Under the pieces are notes generated by a model that saw only the letters and a list, made by a program, of their open reading frames with translations, made no database searches and was not told the origin of the DNA. Position numbers and translations under genes: made by a program. A DNA stretch of 9,068 bases, taken from assembly GCA_035275105.1 (NCBI GenBank), contig DATENL010000007.1, forward strand, positions 1 through 9,068, in the 5' to 3' direction. Positions 1-5,820 of this stretch are shown one piece after another (position 1 is the first letter of the stretch; each line of letters opens with the position of its first letter). This DNA comes from AC-37 sp035275105. GTDB lineage: Bacteria > Actinomycetota > Thermoleophilia > Solirubrobacterales > Thermoleophilaceae.

Positions 1-1
1 G

Positions 2-580
2 ACGGACCCAACTCCGGACCAGCTGCGGGAGCTGCTGCTCTCGCCCGAGGAGGCCGCCGCCATGGCCGCGCCCGGGTCGACCGACGCGGCGGTCCTCGTG
101 CCGCTCTTCCTCGACAGCGGCGCCCTGCACGCCGTGTTCACGAAGCGCCGCGACGACCTGAAGCGGCACGCCGGCGAGATCTCGTTCCCCGGCGGCCGCC
201 AGGACTTCCCCGACGAGGACCTCCGCATCACCGCCCTGCGCGAGTCCGAGGAGGAGATCGGCCTCGCGCGCGAGGAGGTGGAGCTGGTCGGCGCCCTGCC
301 GCCCGTGGGCACCTTCGTGACCGGCTACCGCATCCACCCGTTCGTCGGGGTGATCAGGCCCGGCCACGCCTGGACGCCGCAGCCGAAGGAGGTCGAGGAG
401 GTGCTCGAGATCTCGATCCCCGCGCTGATCGGCGGCTACGAGCTGAAGCGCCTGCTGCGGCGCGGCGTACCGATCAAGACGCCGACCTACACGGCCGGCG
501 GCAGCTTCATCTGGGGTGCCACGGCGCGGATCGTCCAGCTCCTGCTCGAGCGGCTCGCCCCGCTCACGACGGACCCTTGA
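2..580 (+). CDS. Nudix hydrolase, CoA pyrophosphatase (NudL) type, 5' end outside the window
   Basis: This enzyme probably cleaves coenzyme A or acyl-CoA, or a related nucleotide diphosphate, at the pyrophosphate bond in the cytoplasm. Numbering from the first visible ATG (base 62), the motif FTKRRDDLKRHAGEISFPGG (26-45) matches the signature before the Nudix box in CoA pyrophosphatases. The Nudix box follows with R60, E61, E64, E65 and G67. The loop between the first glycine and the RE is one residue longer than the generic box, as in E. coli NudL. The frame stays open upstream of ATG 62 to the window edge and reads a helix-like PDQLRELLLSPEEAA. Because the family carries an N-terminal extension of this kind, the true start is probably outside the window; ATG 62 is the fallback. 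The last 17 bases overlap the end of the convergent lipoprotein gene. The substrate is inferred from the motif alone. Confidence 0.88.
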   Translation, partial: TDPTPDQLRELLLSPEEAAAMAAPGSTDAAVLVPLFLDSGALHAVFTKRRDDLKRHAGEISFPGGRQDFPDEDLRITALRESEEEIGLAREEVELVGALPPVGTFVTGYRIHPFVGVIRPGHAWTPQPKEVEEVLEISIPALIGGYELKRLLRRGVPIKTPTYTAGGSFIWGATARIVQLLLERLAPLTTDP

Positions 581-1367
581 GGGTGCCCATCACCAGGTAC
601 GGCTGCGGCTCGCCCGGCGCCGTCCTCAGCACCACCACCGTCCGGTAGCCGTCGCCCGTGCGCAGCCCGAAGAACGTGAAGTCGGCCGTGCCCCCCAGCC
701 GCTCCAGCTTCGGTTCCACGTCGCCCTCCTCGAGCTGCTCGGCCAGCGGCGCGTAGGCGCCGAGCTTGCTCGCGCACGCCTCCTCCCGCTCGAGCCCGGG
801 CGTGAAGGTGACCGCGTAGAACCCCGCGCAGTCGCTCCGCTTCACGGCTTCGAGGAAGTGCCGCACCGCCCGAGCGGGACCGGCCGTGTCACGCGCGCTG
901 GTCCCGATCGTCGGCCCGGGGAGGATCGGCGAGATCGGGCCCGTGAACGCGAACCGCCCGCGGCGGTCGACCGCCACCGTGTAGACGCCCCGCGCGCCCT
1001 CGGGCGACGGCCTCTGCCCGCCCGGCAGCTCCGGCCGCTTCGTCTCGGCGTCCTCGAACTCCACGATCCCGCCTGTGCCGTAGCGCGCCGTGGCGGTCAC
1101 CTTGAAGCCGGCGAACGCGCGCTTCGCGCGCGCGTTGCAGTTGAGTCGCATCGCGCCGGTCCTGCTCAGCGTCTGCAGCTCGCGGCAGTTCCCCTGCTCG
1201 CCCGCCTCGACCGCGCTGGCCAGGCGCCCGGCGAAGGCGCTGATCGACTCCTCCGGCTCGGGCGGCGGCCCGGCGTCGACCGTCTTCTCGAACCCGCCGC
1301 CGTCTCCGCCGCAGCCTGCGAGGCCGAGGACGAACGCGACGGCGGCCAGGACCGCCCCGGCTCTCAA
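564..1367 (-). CDS. Predicted lipoprotein with two NTF2-like repeats, function unknown
   Basis: I do not recognise a specific family. The 267-residue product begins with a textbook lipoprotein signal: a short basic start (MRAG), a hydrophobic core, then lipobox LAGC with the lipidated cysteine at 19. It should therefore be tethered to the outer face of the membrane. A Gly/Pro/Glu-rich linker (20-40) precedes two similar units, about 42-143 and 162-260. Each has a helix of the type AVxxFLEAV, then a cysteine, a second cysteine 15 or 17 residues later (C61/C77 and C180/C198), then beta-rich sequence. This suggests a duplicated NTF2/SnoaL-like fold with one disulfide per unit. The start is TTG at 1367, which shares two bases with the sulfurtransferase stop (TGA 1366-1364). 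Longer readings in this frame only run antisense-like through the upstream gene. Co-transcription and translational coupling with the sulfurtransferase are inferred. Confidence 0.8.
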   Translation of the reverse strand: MRAGAVLAAVAFVLGLAGCGGDGGGFEKTVDAGPPPEPEESISAFAGRLASAVEAGEQGNCRELQTLSRTGAMRLNCNARAKRAFAGFKVTATARYGTGGIVEFEDAETKRPELPGGQRPSPEGARGVYTVAVDRRGRFAFTGPISPILPGPTIGTSARDTAGPARAVRHFLEAVKRSDCAGFYAVTFTPGLEREEACASKLGAYAPLAEQLEEGDVEPKLERLGGTADFTFFGLRTGDGYRTVVVLRTAPGEPQPYLVMGTLKGPS

Positions 1368-2203
1368 CCCTTCTCGATCGGCACCGCGACCATGTTGCCC
1401 CACTCGGTCCAGGAGCCGTCGTAGTTCTTCACGTCGCCCTCGCCGAGCAGCTCGTGGAGCACGAACCACGTGTGCGCCGAGCGCTCGCCGATCCGGCAGT
1501 ACGCGATGATCGGGTCGCCGTCGAGCACGCCCTTGCCGCCGTAGAGCTCGCGCAGCTCGTCGGCGTCCTTGAACGTGCCGTCCTCCTTCACCGCCTGCGC
1601 CCACGGGATCGACGCGGCACCCGGGATGTGCCCCGCTCGCTGCGCGCCCTCCTGCTCGTAGCCGGCCATCGCGATCAGCTCGCCGGAGTACTCCGCGGGC
1701 GACCGCACGTCCACGAGGTTGGCGCCGCCGGCGAACTTCTCCATCACCTCGTCGCGCTTCGCGCGAATCGCCTCGTCGCCGGGCTGGGCGTTGAAGGTCG
1801 CGGCCTCGTACTCGGGCACGTCCGTGCTCGTCGGACGCCCCTCGGAGATCCACTTCTCGCGCGGGCCGTTGACCAGCAGCACCTTGTGGTGCCCGTAGTA
1901 CTTGAAGTACCAGTACGTGTAGGCCGCGAACCAGTTGTTGCGGTCGCCGTAGAGCACGATCGTGTGGTCGTTCGAGATCCCGCGGCTGCCCATCAGCGCG
2001 CCGAATTCGTCGGGCCCGAGGAAGTCGCGCTCGACCTGGTCCTGGAGATCCTTCTTCCAGTCGAAGCCGATCGCGCCCGGGATGTGGGCCTCCTCGTAGA
2101 GGGCGGGGTTCTCGTCGACCTCGACGATGCGGATCGAGTCGTCCTCGAGGTGCTGCTGGACCCAGTCGGTCTCGACCAGCACGTCATTGGCATAGGGGGC
2201 CAC
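1364..2203 (-). CDS. Thiosulfate sulfurtransferase (tandem rhodanese domains), CysA2/SseA type
   Basis: It transfers sulfane sulfur from thiosulfate (or possibly 3-mercaptopyruvate) to a thiophilic acceptor such as cyanide or a protein thiol, through a cysteine persulfide, in the cytoplasm. The 279-residue product has two rhodanese domains. The N-terminal one (about 8-125) has LYGDRNNW at the active-loop position and no cysteine, so it is structural. The C-terminal one (about 150-275) carries the active loop CRIGERS with Cys236 as nucleophile, followed by HTWFVL and KNYDGSWTEWG. These stretches closely match the Mycobacterium tuberculosis CysA2 protein as I remember it, and the length agrees. 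The start is GTG at 2203, set by a perfect GGAGGT (2216-2211) seven bases upstream. It is first in a two-gene unit with the lipoprotein. The preferred sulfur donor cannot be read from the sequence. Confidence 0.95.
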   Translation of the reverse strand: MAPYANDVLVETDWVQQHLEDDSIRIVEVDENPALYEEAHIPGAIGFDWKKDLQDQVERDFLGPDEFGALMGSRGISNDHTIVLYGDRNNWFAAYTYWYFKYYGHHKVLLVNGPREKWISEGRPTSTDVPEYEAATFNAQPGDEAIRAKRDEVMEKFAGGANLVDVRSPAEYSGELIAMAGYEQEGAQRAGHIPGAASIPWAQAVKEDGTFKDADELRELYGGKGVLDGDPIIAYCRIGERSAHTWFVLHELLGEGDVKNYDGSWTEWGNMVAVPIEKG

Positions 2204-2274
2204 TGCACTTACCTCCGGGGTAGCAAAGTCTTGAATTTCGGCAGGCTTTCGCCTATTGAATCAGAGGCGCGACC
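2204..2274. promoter_or_regulatory. Divergent intergenic region with promoters for the sulfurtransferase and the C26 hydrolase
   Basis: This 71-base spacer separates two divergent starts and is less GC-rich than its surroundings. On the minus strand GGAGGT (2216-2211) is the ribosome binding site of the sulfurtransferase. On the plus strand AGAGG (2263-2267) lies seven bases before the ATG at 2275. The best plus-strand promoter guess is TTGAAT (2231-2236), a 17-base spacer, then TATTGA (2254-2259); the -10 is poor. TTGAAT recurs at 2256-2261. On the minus strand AGGC-GAAA-GCCT (2254-2243) forms a small hairpin with a GNRA loop in the sulfurtransferase leader. I find no convincing minus-strand -10 box. 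Confidence 0.45.
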
Positions 2275-3123
2275 ATGTCTTCGATGCGACCGCTGATCGG
2301 CCTCACGACGTCCGAGATCCGCCTACCCGGACCGGACGAGCCCCTACCCCACGCCGACGCGGCCGTCGACGAGGTCGTGCTCGGCAAGGGCTACTTCAGC
2401 GCGCTGGCCGAGGCGGGCGCAGCCCCGGTGGTGATCCCCCCGCTCGACCCGCAGCTGGCTCCGTCTTTCGTCGCCGGCCTGGCCGGCCTGTGCCTGAGCG
2501 GCGGGCCCGACGTGGACCCGTCTATGTACGGCGCCGAGCGGCACCCGAAGCTCGGCCCGACCAACCCCGACGTGGACCGCCTGGAGGTGGCGCTCGTGCG
2601 CGAGGCCGAGCGGCTCGGCATGCCGGTGCTCGCGATCTGCCGCGGGGCGCAGGTGCTGAACGTCGCGCGCGGCGGCGACCTGATCCAGGACCTGCCCGAC
2701 GAGGTCGGCAGCAGGGTGATCCACCACCGCGGGCGGCCCGACGACCCGGCCGTCCTCCACGAGGTGACGATCGCGCCGGACAGCCTGCTCGCGCGCTCGC
2801 TCGGCCGCTCCGGGCTGCTCGAGGTGAACTCCTTCCACCACCAGGCGCCGCGGCGGCTCGGCCACGGCCTGCGCGCGGTGGCGCACGCCGCCGACGGGGT
2901 GATCGAGGCGGTCGAGCTGCCGGACGCCGAGTTCGAGCTCGGCGTGCAGTGGCACCCGGAGGGCATCGTCGACCGGCCCGAGCAGGCCGCGCTGTTCCGG
3001 GCGTTCGTCGCGGCGGGAGCGCGCTACGCGGCGAGCACCGCCTCGACCGCCGCGAGCGAGGCGGCCAGCCAGCGCCCCGGGTCGGACGCCGGCTCGTCCA
3101 CGAGCACCACCGGCATCGCGTAG
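2275..3123 (+). CDS. Gamma-glutamyl-gamma-aminobutyrate hydrolase family protein (class I glutamine amidotransferase-like, peptidase C26)
   Basis: This family cleaves gamma-glutamyl amide bonds, as PuuD does for gamma-glutamyl-GABA in putrescine breakdown. Visible motifs are LCLSGGPDVDP (oxyanion region), CRGAQVLNV with nucleophile Cys122, NSFHHQA, and GVQWHPE with His227 and Glu229, so the catalytic triad is complete. The start is ATG 2275, with AGAGG seven bases upstream; an in-frame ATG at 2284 is the alternative. The family domain ends near residue 250 with the helix FRAFVAAGARYA. The remaining 33 residues are Ala/Ser/Thr-rich, low in complexity, and encoded by DNA antisense to the 3' end of the neighbouring Rossmann gene; they are probably a non-functional tail. 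No putrescine pathway genes are nearby, so the substrate is open. Confidence 0.9.
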   Translation: MSSMRPLIGLTTSEIRLPGPDEPLPHADAAVDEVVLGKGYFSALAEAGAAPVVIPPLDPQLAPSFVAGLAGLCLSGGPDVDPSMYGAERHPKLGPTNPDVDRLEVALVREAERLGMPVLAICRGAQVLNVARGGDLIQDLPDEVGSRVIHHRGRPDDPAVLHEVTIAPDSLLARSLGRSGLLEVNSFHHQAPRRLGHGLRAVAHAADGVIEAVELPDAEFELGVQWHPEGIVDRPEQAALFRAFVAAGARYAASTASTAASEAASQRPGSDAGSSTSTTGIA

Positions 3124-3473
3124 GTCGCCCGCGCGCGCTCCGCGTGCGGCTCCGCCGCGGCGCTCTCGTGCACGACGCCGCGCACGTGCGTGTCGACGAG
3201 CGTCTCGAGGAGGGTCTCGAAGCGCTCGCCGTGGAGCGCGGGGTCGTCCGCTCCGCCCATCAGCCAGCAGAGGACGGTGACCCCCTGGAGCTGGGGCACG
3301 AGCGTGGCCAGCCGCCCGGGGTCGGCGACGACGCCCTCGAGCCCGTCCGCCTCGATCGCGGCCCGGCCCGGCTCGCCGCGGCTCGTGCCGCGCACGGCGT
3401 GCCCGCGCGCGCGAAGCTCACGACCTAGCTCGCGGCCGCGGCAGCCGCAGCCGACGATCAGGACCCGCGCCAT
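3024..3473 (-). CDS. Compact Rossmann-fold NAD(P)-binding protein
   Basis: The 149-residue product opens with beta-strand RVLIVG, then GCGCRG (8-13) as a GxGxxG dinucleotide-binding loop, a helix, and HAVRGTSR. The arginine after the second strand would suit NADP. The rest follows alternating strand/helix logic (GVVAD, VTVLCWLMGGA, VRGVVHES, MPVVLVDE) and ends in an Ala/Leu-rich helix. It resembles the N-terminal half of extended short-chain dehydrogenase or epimerase-like proteins. At 149 residues it lacks the usual YxxxK catalytic pair and the substrate domain. The reaction is therefore unknown, and it may be a binding or regulatory protein. I see no frameshift, so it looks like a naturally short form. 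The ATG has no Shine-Dalgarno, but a TAGCCT box lies six bases upstream, suggesting a leaderless mRNA. Confidence 0.8.
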   Translation of the reverse strand: MARVLIVGCGCRGRELGRELRARGHAVRGTSRGEPGRAAIEADGLEGVVADPGRLATLVPQLQGVTVLCWLMGGADDPALHGERFETLLETLVDTHVRGVVHESAAAEPHAERARATYAMPVVLVDEPASDPGRWLAASLAAVEAVLAA

Positions 3474-3479
3474 GGCGCC

Positions 3480-3485
3480 AGGCTA
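3480..3485 (-). promoter_or_regulatory. Candidate -10 box of a leaderless promoter for the Rossmann-fold gene
   Basis: On the minus strand TAGCCT fits the actinobacterial -10 pattern TANNNT. It is followed by exactly six bases (GGCGCC) and then the ATG at 3473. That spacing puts the transcription start on the A of the start codon, and no Shine-Dalgarno is present. I see no good -35 box at 16-18 bases. Confidence 0.45.
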
Positions 3486-3531
3486 CGCAGGAACCAGTTT
3501 CGCAACGCCGCGAGCCGTGGTAGAAAGGACA

Positions 3532-3573
3532 CGAGGGGACCTCGCAAAATGCGGGAAAACAGGACCAGAGGGG
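3532..3573 (+). promoter_or_regulatory. Structured leader and ribosome binding site of the alpha/beta hydrolase
   Basis: The bases before the hydrolase's GTG (3578) contain a hairpin CGAGG-GGA-CCTCG (3532-3544). A second, overlapping hairpin pairs CTCGCA with TGCGGG (3541-3546 with 3550-3555, one G-U pair). The two cannot form together. The octamer GAGGGGAC occurs at 3533-3540 and again at 3568-3575; the second copy is the likely Shine-Dalgarno. The ribosome binding site is well supported, while a regulatory role for the hairpins is speculation. No clear promoter is visible between 3474 and 3531. Confidence 0.4.
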
Positions 3574-3577
3574 ACGG

Positions 3578-4492
3578 GTGAGTCGCAGGCCGCGACATCC
3601 CGGGCTGTACGACGCGAAGGGGCGCGAGCTTCCGCACACGCTGGTCGACGTGCAGGGGGTCCCGACGTACGTCGTCGACGCTGGCGAGGGACCGCCCGTA
3701 CTCCTGATCCACGGCTACGGGGACACCGCGGACGGCTGGCGGCGCGTGGTCCCCGGCCTGCTCGAGCGCCACCGGGTCCTCGCCGTCGACGTGCCCCCGT
3801 TCGGGCGCTCGGCCGACCCGCACGCGCCGCGGCTGCTGGACTTCTACAAGCCGTTCTTCCCCGAGCTGCTCGAGCGGCTCGGGGTCGAGCGCGCAACCGT
3901 CATCGGGCACTCGCTGGGCGGCGCGATCGCGCTGCACCTCACGCTCCAGCGTCCCGACCTCGTCGACCGGCTCGGCCTCGTCGCGCCGGCCGGGCTCGGC
4001 AAGGCGCCGCCGTGGTGGTGGCACGCGCTGGCCGGCTACGGACGGGTCTGGAAGACCGCGCTGTCGGTCCCGAGCCCGGTCACGCCGGTCCTGATCAAGC
4101 AGGGGATGACGCGCTTCCTCGACTGGCGGCTGTTCCACGACCCGCGCCAGATGCGCGAGACGATCGACCACCTGGTGCGGATGCACGGCGCGCCGCGCGA
4201 CTTCGACCGGCTGCTCGCCGCCGGGCGCTGCTGCATCGACTCGTACACCGGCACGCTCCTCGAGGACTCGGCCGCGATCGACGTCCCGCGCTGGCTGGTC
4301 TGGGGCCGCCACGACGGGCTCGTCCCGTCAGAGCACGCGCACACGTTCCGCGACCTGCACCCCGACGCCGAGGTCCACGTCTTCGACGACTGCGGCCACT
4401 ACCCGCACATCGAGCTGCCCGGCCGCTTCAACCGCCTGCTGCGCGACTGGATGGTCGCCACCGGCGCCAGCCGGTCGCTGCGCGCCGCCTAG
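3578..4492 (+). CDS. Alpha/beta fold hydrolase
   Basis: A serine hydrolase of the MhpC/haloperoxidase-like superfamily, 304 residues, probably cytoplasmic because no signal peptide is present. The motifs are complete and in order: HGYGD (45-49) supplies the oxyanion loop, GHSLGG holds the nucleophile Ser112, WGRHDGLVP supplies the acid Asp246, and DCGHYPHIE supplies the base His274. A cap-like insertion runs from about 135 to 225 and includes an aromatic PPWWWHALAGYG stretch that would line the substrate pocket. The start is GTG 3578, preceded by GAGGGG (3568-3573). Its stop codon TAG (4490-4492) shares the palindrome CTAG with the stop of the convergent gene. The substrate could be an ester, lactone, epoxide or C-C bond; the sequence does not decide. 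Confidence 0.92.
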   Translation: MSRRPRHPGLYDAKGRELPHTLVDVQGVPTYVVDAGEGPPVLLIHGYGDTADGWRRVVPGLLERHRVLAVDVPPFGRSADPHAPRLLDFYKPFFPELLERLGVERATVIGHSLGGAIALHLTLQRPDLVDRLGLVAPAGLGKAPPWWWHALAGYGRVWKTALSVPSPVTPVLIKQGMTRFLDWRLFHDPRQMRETIDHLVRMHGAPRDFDRLLAAGRCCIDSYTGTLLEDSAAIDVPRWLVWGRHDGLVPSEHAHTFRDLHPDAEVHVFDDCGHYPHIELPGRFNRLLRDWMVATGASRSLRAA

Positions 4493-5370
4493 CCGGCCAG
4501 CCCGTGCAGCGGAGTCGGGCGAGCGCTCCAGCCCACCCGATCGCTGTCGCAGCTTCCGCCGAGGCTGTCCGTCAGGTAGCGCGCCGTGCCGTTCCACCGG
4601 CGCCCGTCGCGCGCGCCTCGGACCCGCTTCTGCTCGTAGACCCCGAGCGTCGTGCGCTCGACCGTCCGCCCGAACTCGCCGGCGCGGATCGTGAACGCCG
4701 ACGGGCTGCCCAGCGGGAAGGTGTTGGTCGTGGGCGCGGCGAGGCCGGTCAGCCGGCACGTCGCGGTGAGCTGGATCTTCAGCCCGGTCACCCGCTTGCG
4801 GTCGTCGGAGAGGCTGAAGCTGACGGCCTGGCCCTGGCTCGTCCTGCCGGCGTAGTCCGAGACCTCGCCGACGTTGAGCTGGAAAGCCCCGGTGGCGCCC
4901 CCCACGCCGTCGACCGCGATGCGGTACGTGGTGCCGCCCGATGCATCGAAGTCGACGAGGCTCCGTCCTCCGGAGCAGGCGCCGCCGGGATGGTCGTCGT
5001 TTCCGGCGACCCTGGTTAGGTTCGAGAACGGCGGCACCGCGCCGTTCGAGCGGTAGACCGCGAGAAGCGTGTTGAACGTCGTGGCCTTGGAGCAGGTGTT
5101 CACCTGCGCGGGTCCGCTGCGCGGCGCGGTCCACGAGTACCAGACCGACGCGCCCCCGGCCCCGCCGCCGTGCGCCGGCTCGCCCGGCTGCTTGGTGGCC
5201 AGGAGGTTCGTGCCGACCTCGCTGGCGTGCGCGCCGCTGAGCTTCGCCGGGCTTCCGGCCCCGTCGTTGAGCGGGAGCGTCACGAGGGCCGCGGCGGGCG
5301 CCGCCGCGACGGCGAGCAGCCCGGCGACGACGACGGCACACAGGCGAACGCGGTGGACGTCCGTGTCCAT
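4489..5370 (-). CDS. Secreted protein with PPC-like beta domain and a second C-terminal beta domain
   Basis: The 293-residue product has a Sec signal peptide: basic start with R7 and R9, a hydrophobic core at 10-24, and cleavage likely after PAAA at about 28. Residues about 34-168 resemble the bacterial pre-peptidase C-terminal (PPC) domain: VWYSWTAP (76-83), NTLLAVY (100-106), GNDD (123-126), and TTYRIAVDG...GAFQLNVG. C93 and C132 may pair. From about 170 a second beta-rich domain begins (YAGRTSQGQAVSFSLS) and ends with CDSDRVGWSAR. I associate this pattern with secreted proteins of Solirubrobacterales, from memory only. No protease or other catalytic domain is present, so it is probably a binding or surface protein. 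ATG 5370 is chosen because it gives a normal signal peptide and follows GAGAAG six bases upstream. The GTG at 5400 would add ten polar residues. Confidence 0.82.
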   Translation of the reverse strand: MDTDVHRVRLCAVVVAGLLAVAAAPAAALVTLPLNDGAGSPAKLSGAHASEVGTNLLATKQPGEPAHGGGAGGASVWYSWTAPRSGPAQVNTCSKATTFNTLLAVYRSNGAVPPFSNLTRVAGNDDHPGGACSGGRSLVDFDASGGTTYRIAVDGVGGATGAFQLNVGEVSDYAGRTSQGQAVSFSLSDDRKRVTGLKIQLTATCRLTGLAAPTTNTFPLGSPSAFTIRAGEFGRTVERTTLGVYEQKRVRGARDGRRWNGTARYLTDSLGGSCDSDRVGWSARPTPLHGLAG

Positions 5371-5420
5371 CAGCCGCTTCTCGTCGTGATCTGGCACCAC
5401 ACTCGCCTCGCTGATGGCCG

Positions 5421-5449
5421 ACCCTAACCGGGGCCAGCGGCGAATGCAA
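5421..5449 (-). promoter_or_regulatory. Candidate promoter of the secreted protein gene
   Basis: On the minus strand TTGCAT (5449-5444) and TAGGGT (5426-5421) are separated by exactly 17 bases. The -10 fits TANNNT and the -35 keeps the TTG. Transcription would start near 5414, leaving a leader of about 45 bases before ATG 5370. The site lies in the 85-base gap after the small upstream gene, so the secreted protein could be transcribed independently. Confidence 0.5.
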
Positions 5450-5455
5450 GCGCGC

Positions 5456-5737
5456 CTACTGCGGGTCCTCGCCCTCCTCGCGGAACTCCGCCGCGCGCCT
5501 CTGCTGCTCGCGCTCGTCGGCCGCGACCTCCGCGCGCACGTCGTCCTCGCTGATCTCGGGCCGGCCGCTCTTGCGCCGGCGCTCGTTCTGAGCCTCGAGC
5601 ATCTGGTCCACGTCCTCGAGCTCGAGCTCGATCTCGTCCTCGTACGAGCGCGTCGGCTTCCAGTCGAGCACCTCGGCGCCCGAGGTCGGGTGCCACTTGC
5701 CGATCGCCAGGAAGATCCCGAAGATCAGGACGCCCAT
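5456..5737 (-). CDS. Small membrane-anchored acidic protein, function unknown
   Basis: I do not recognise the family. The 93-residue product has a short hydrophobic N-terminus (GVLIFGIFLAIG) followed by KWHPTSGAEVLDWKP. The rest is highly charged and strongly acidic (YEDEIELELEDVDQMLEAQ, then RRRKSGRPEISEDD and an Arg/Glu-rich end), likely helical with coiled-coil potential. It looks like a single-span protein with a cytoplasmic tail, or a membrane-peripheral one. ATG 5737 has GGAG eight bases upstream (5749-5746). A GTG at 5746 would add three hydrophobic residues and make a more convincing membrane span, so either start is possible. Base use resembles the neighbours, and the protein-like split into hydrophobic and charged parts argues for a real gene. 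It is divergent from the thiolase. Confidence 0.72.
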   Translation of the reverse strand: MGVLIFGIFLAIGKWHPTSGAEVLDWKPTRSYEDEIELELEDVDQMLEAQNERRRKSGRPEISEDDVRAEVAADEREQQRRAAEFREEGEDPQ

Positions 5738-5787
5738 GACAACCACTCCGACTTCGAACAGCGGATCTTCGATGACGGCAGCGTAGC

Positions 5788-5793
5788 TAGGAT
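5788..5793 (+). promoter_or_regulatory. Candidate -10 box upstream of the thiolase
   Basis: TAGGAT fits TANNNT and is followed by six bases (CGCGCC), which would place the transcription start at A5800. From there the mRNA would have 21 bases before the GTG at 5821, with a GGAG at 5805-5808 twelve bases from that GTG. No good -35 box is seen. The spacing equals that of the candidate leaderless promoter at 3480-3485. Confidence 0.4.
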
Positions 5794-5820
5794 CGCGCCA
5801 TCACGGAGCCGCGCAGCGCA

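Noticed and set aside
516..1424. Plus-strand open frame (302 codons) antisense to the lipoprotein
   Set aside because: Arg/Pro-rich product with no motif. The minus-strand reading gives a signal peptide, lipobox and ordered domains.
1368..1853. N-terminal extension of the lipoprotein frame into the sulfurtransferase
   Set aside because: This part is an alternate-frame reading of the sulfurtransferase and is Arg/Gly-rich; the lipoprotein signal peptide fits a start at TTG 1367.
2204..2274. Riboswitch in the sulfurtransferase leader
   Set aside because: The spacer is only 71 bases and shows one four-pair hairpin; no known sulfur or SAM riboswitch core can fit or be recognised.
2256..3428. Plus-strand frame (390 codons) over the C26 hydrolase and Rossmann gene
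   Set aside because: Arg/Gly/Pro-rich alternate frame of the hydrolase with no motif; it even covers the convergent gene.
3190..5019. Very long plus-strand frame (609 codons) across several genes
   Set aside because: It overlaps the Rossmann, hydrolase and secreted-protein genes in other frames and reads as Arg/Ala/Pro-rich low complexity.
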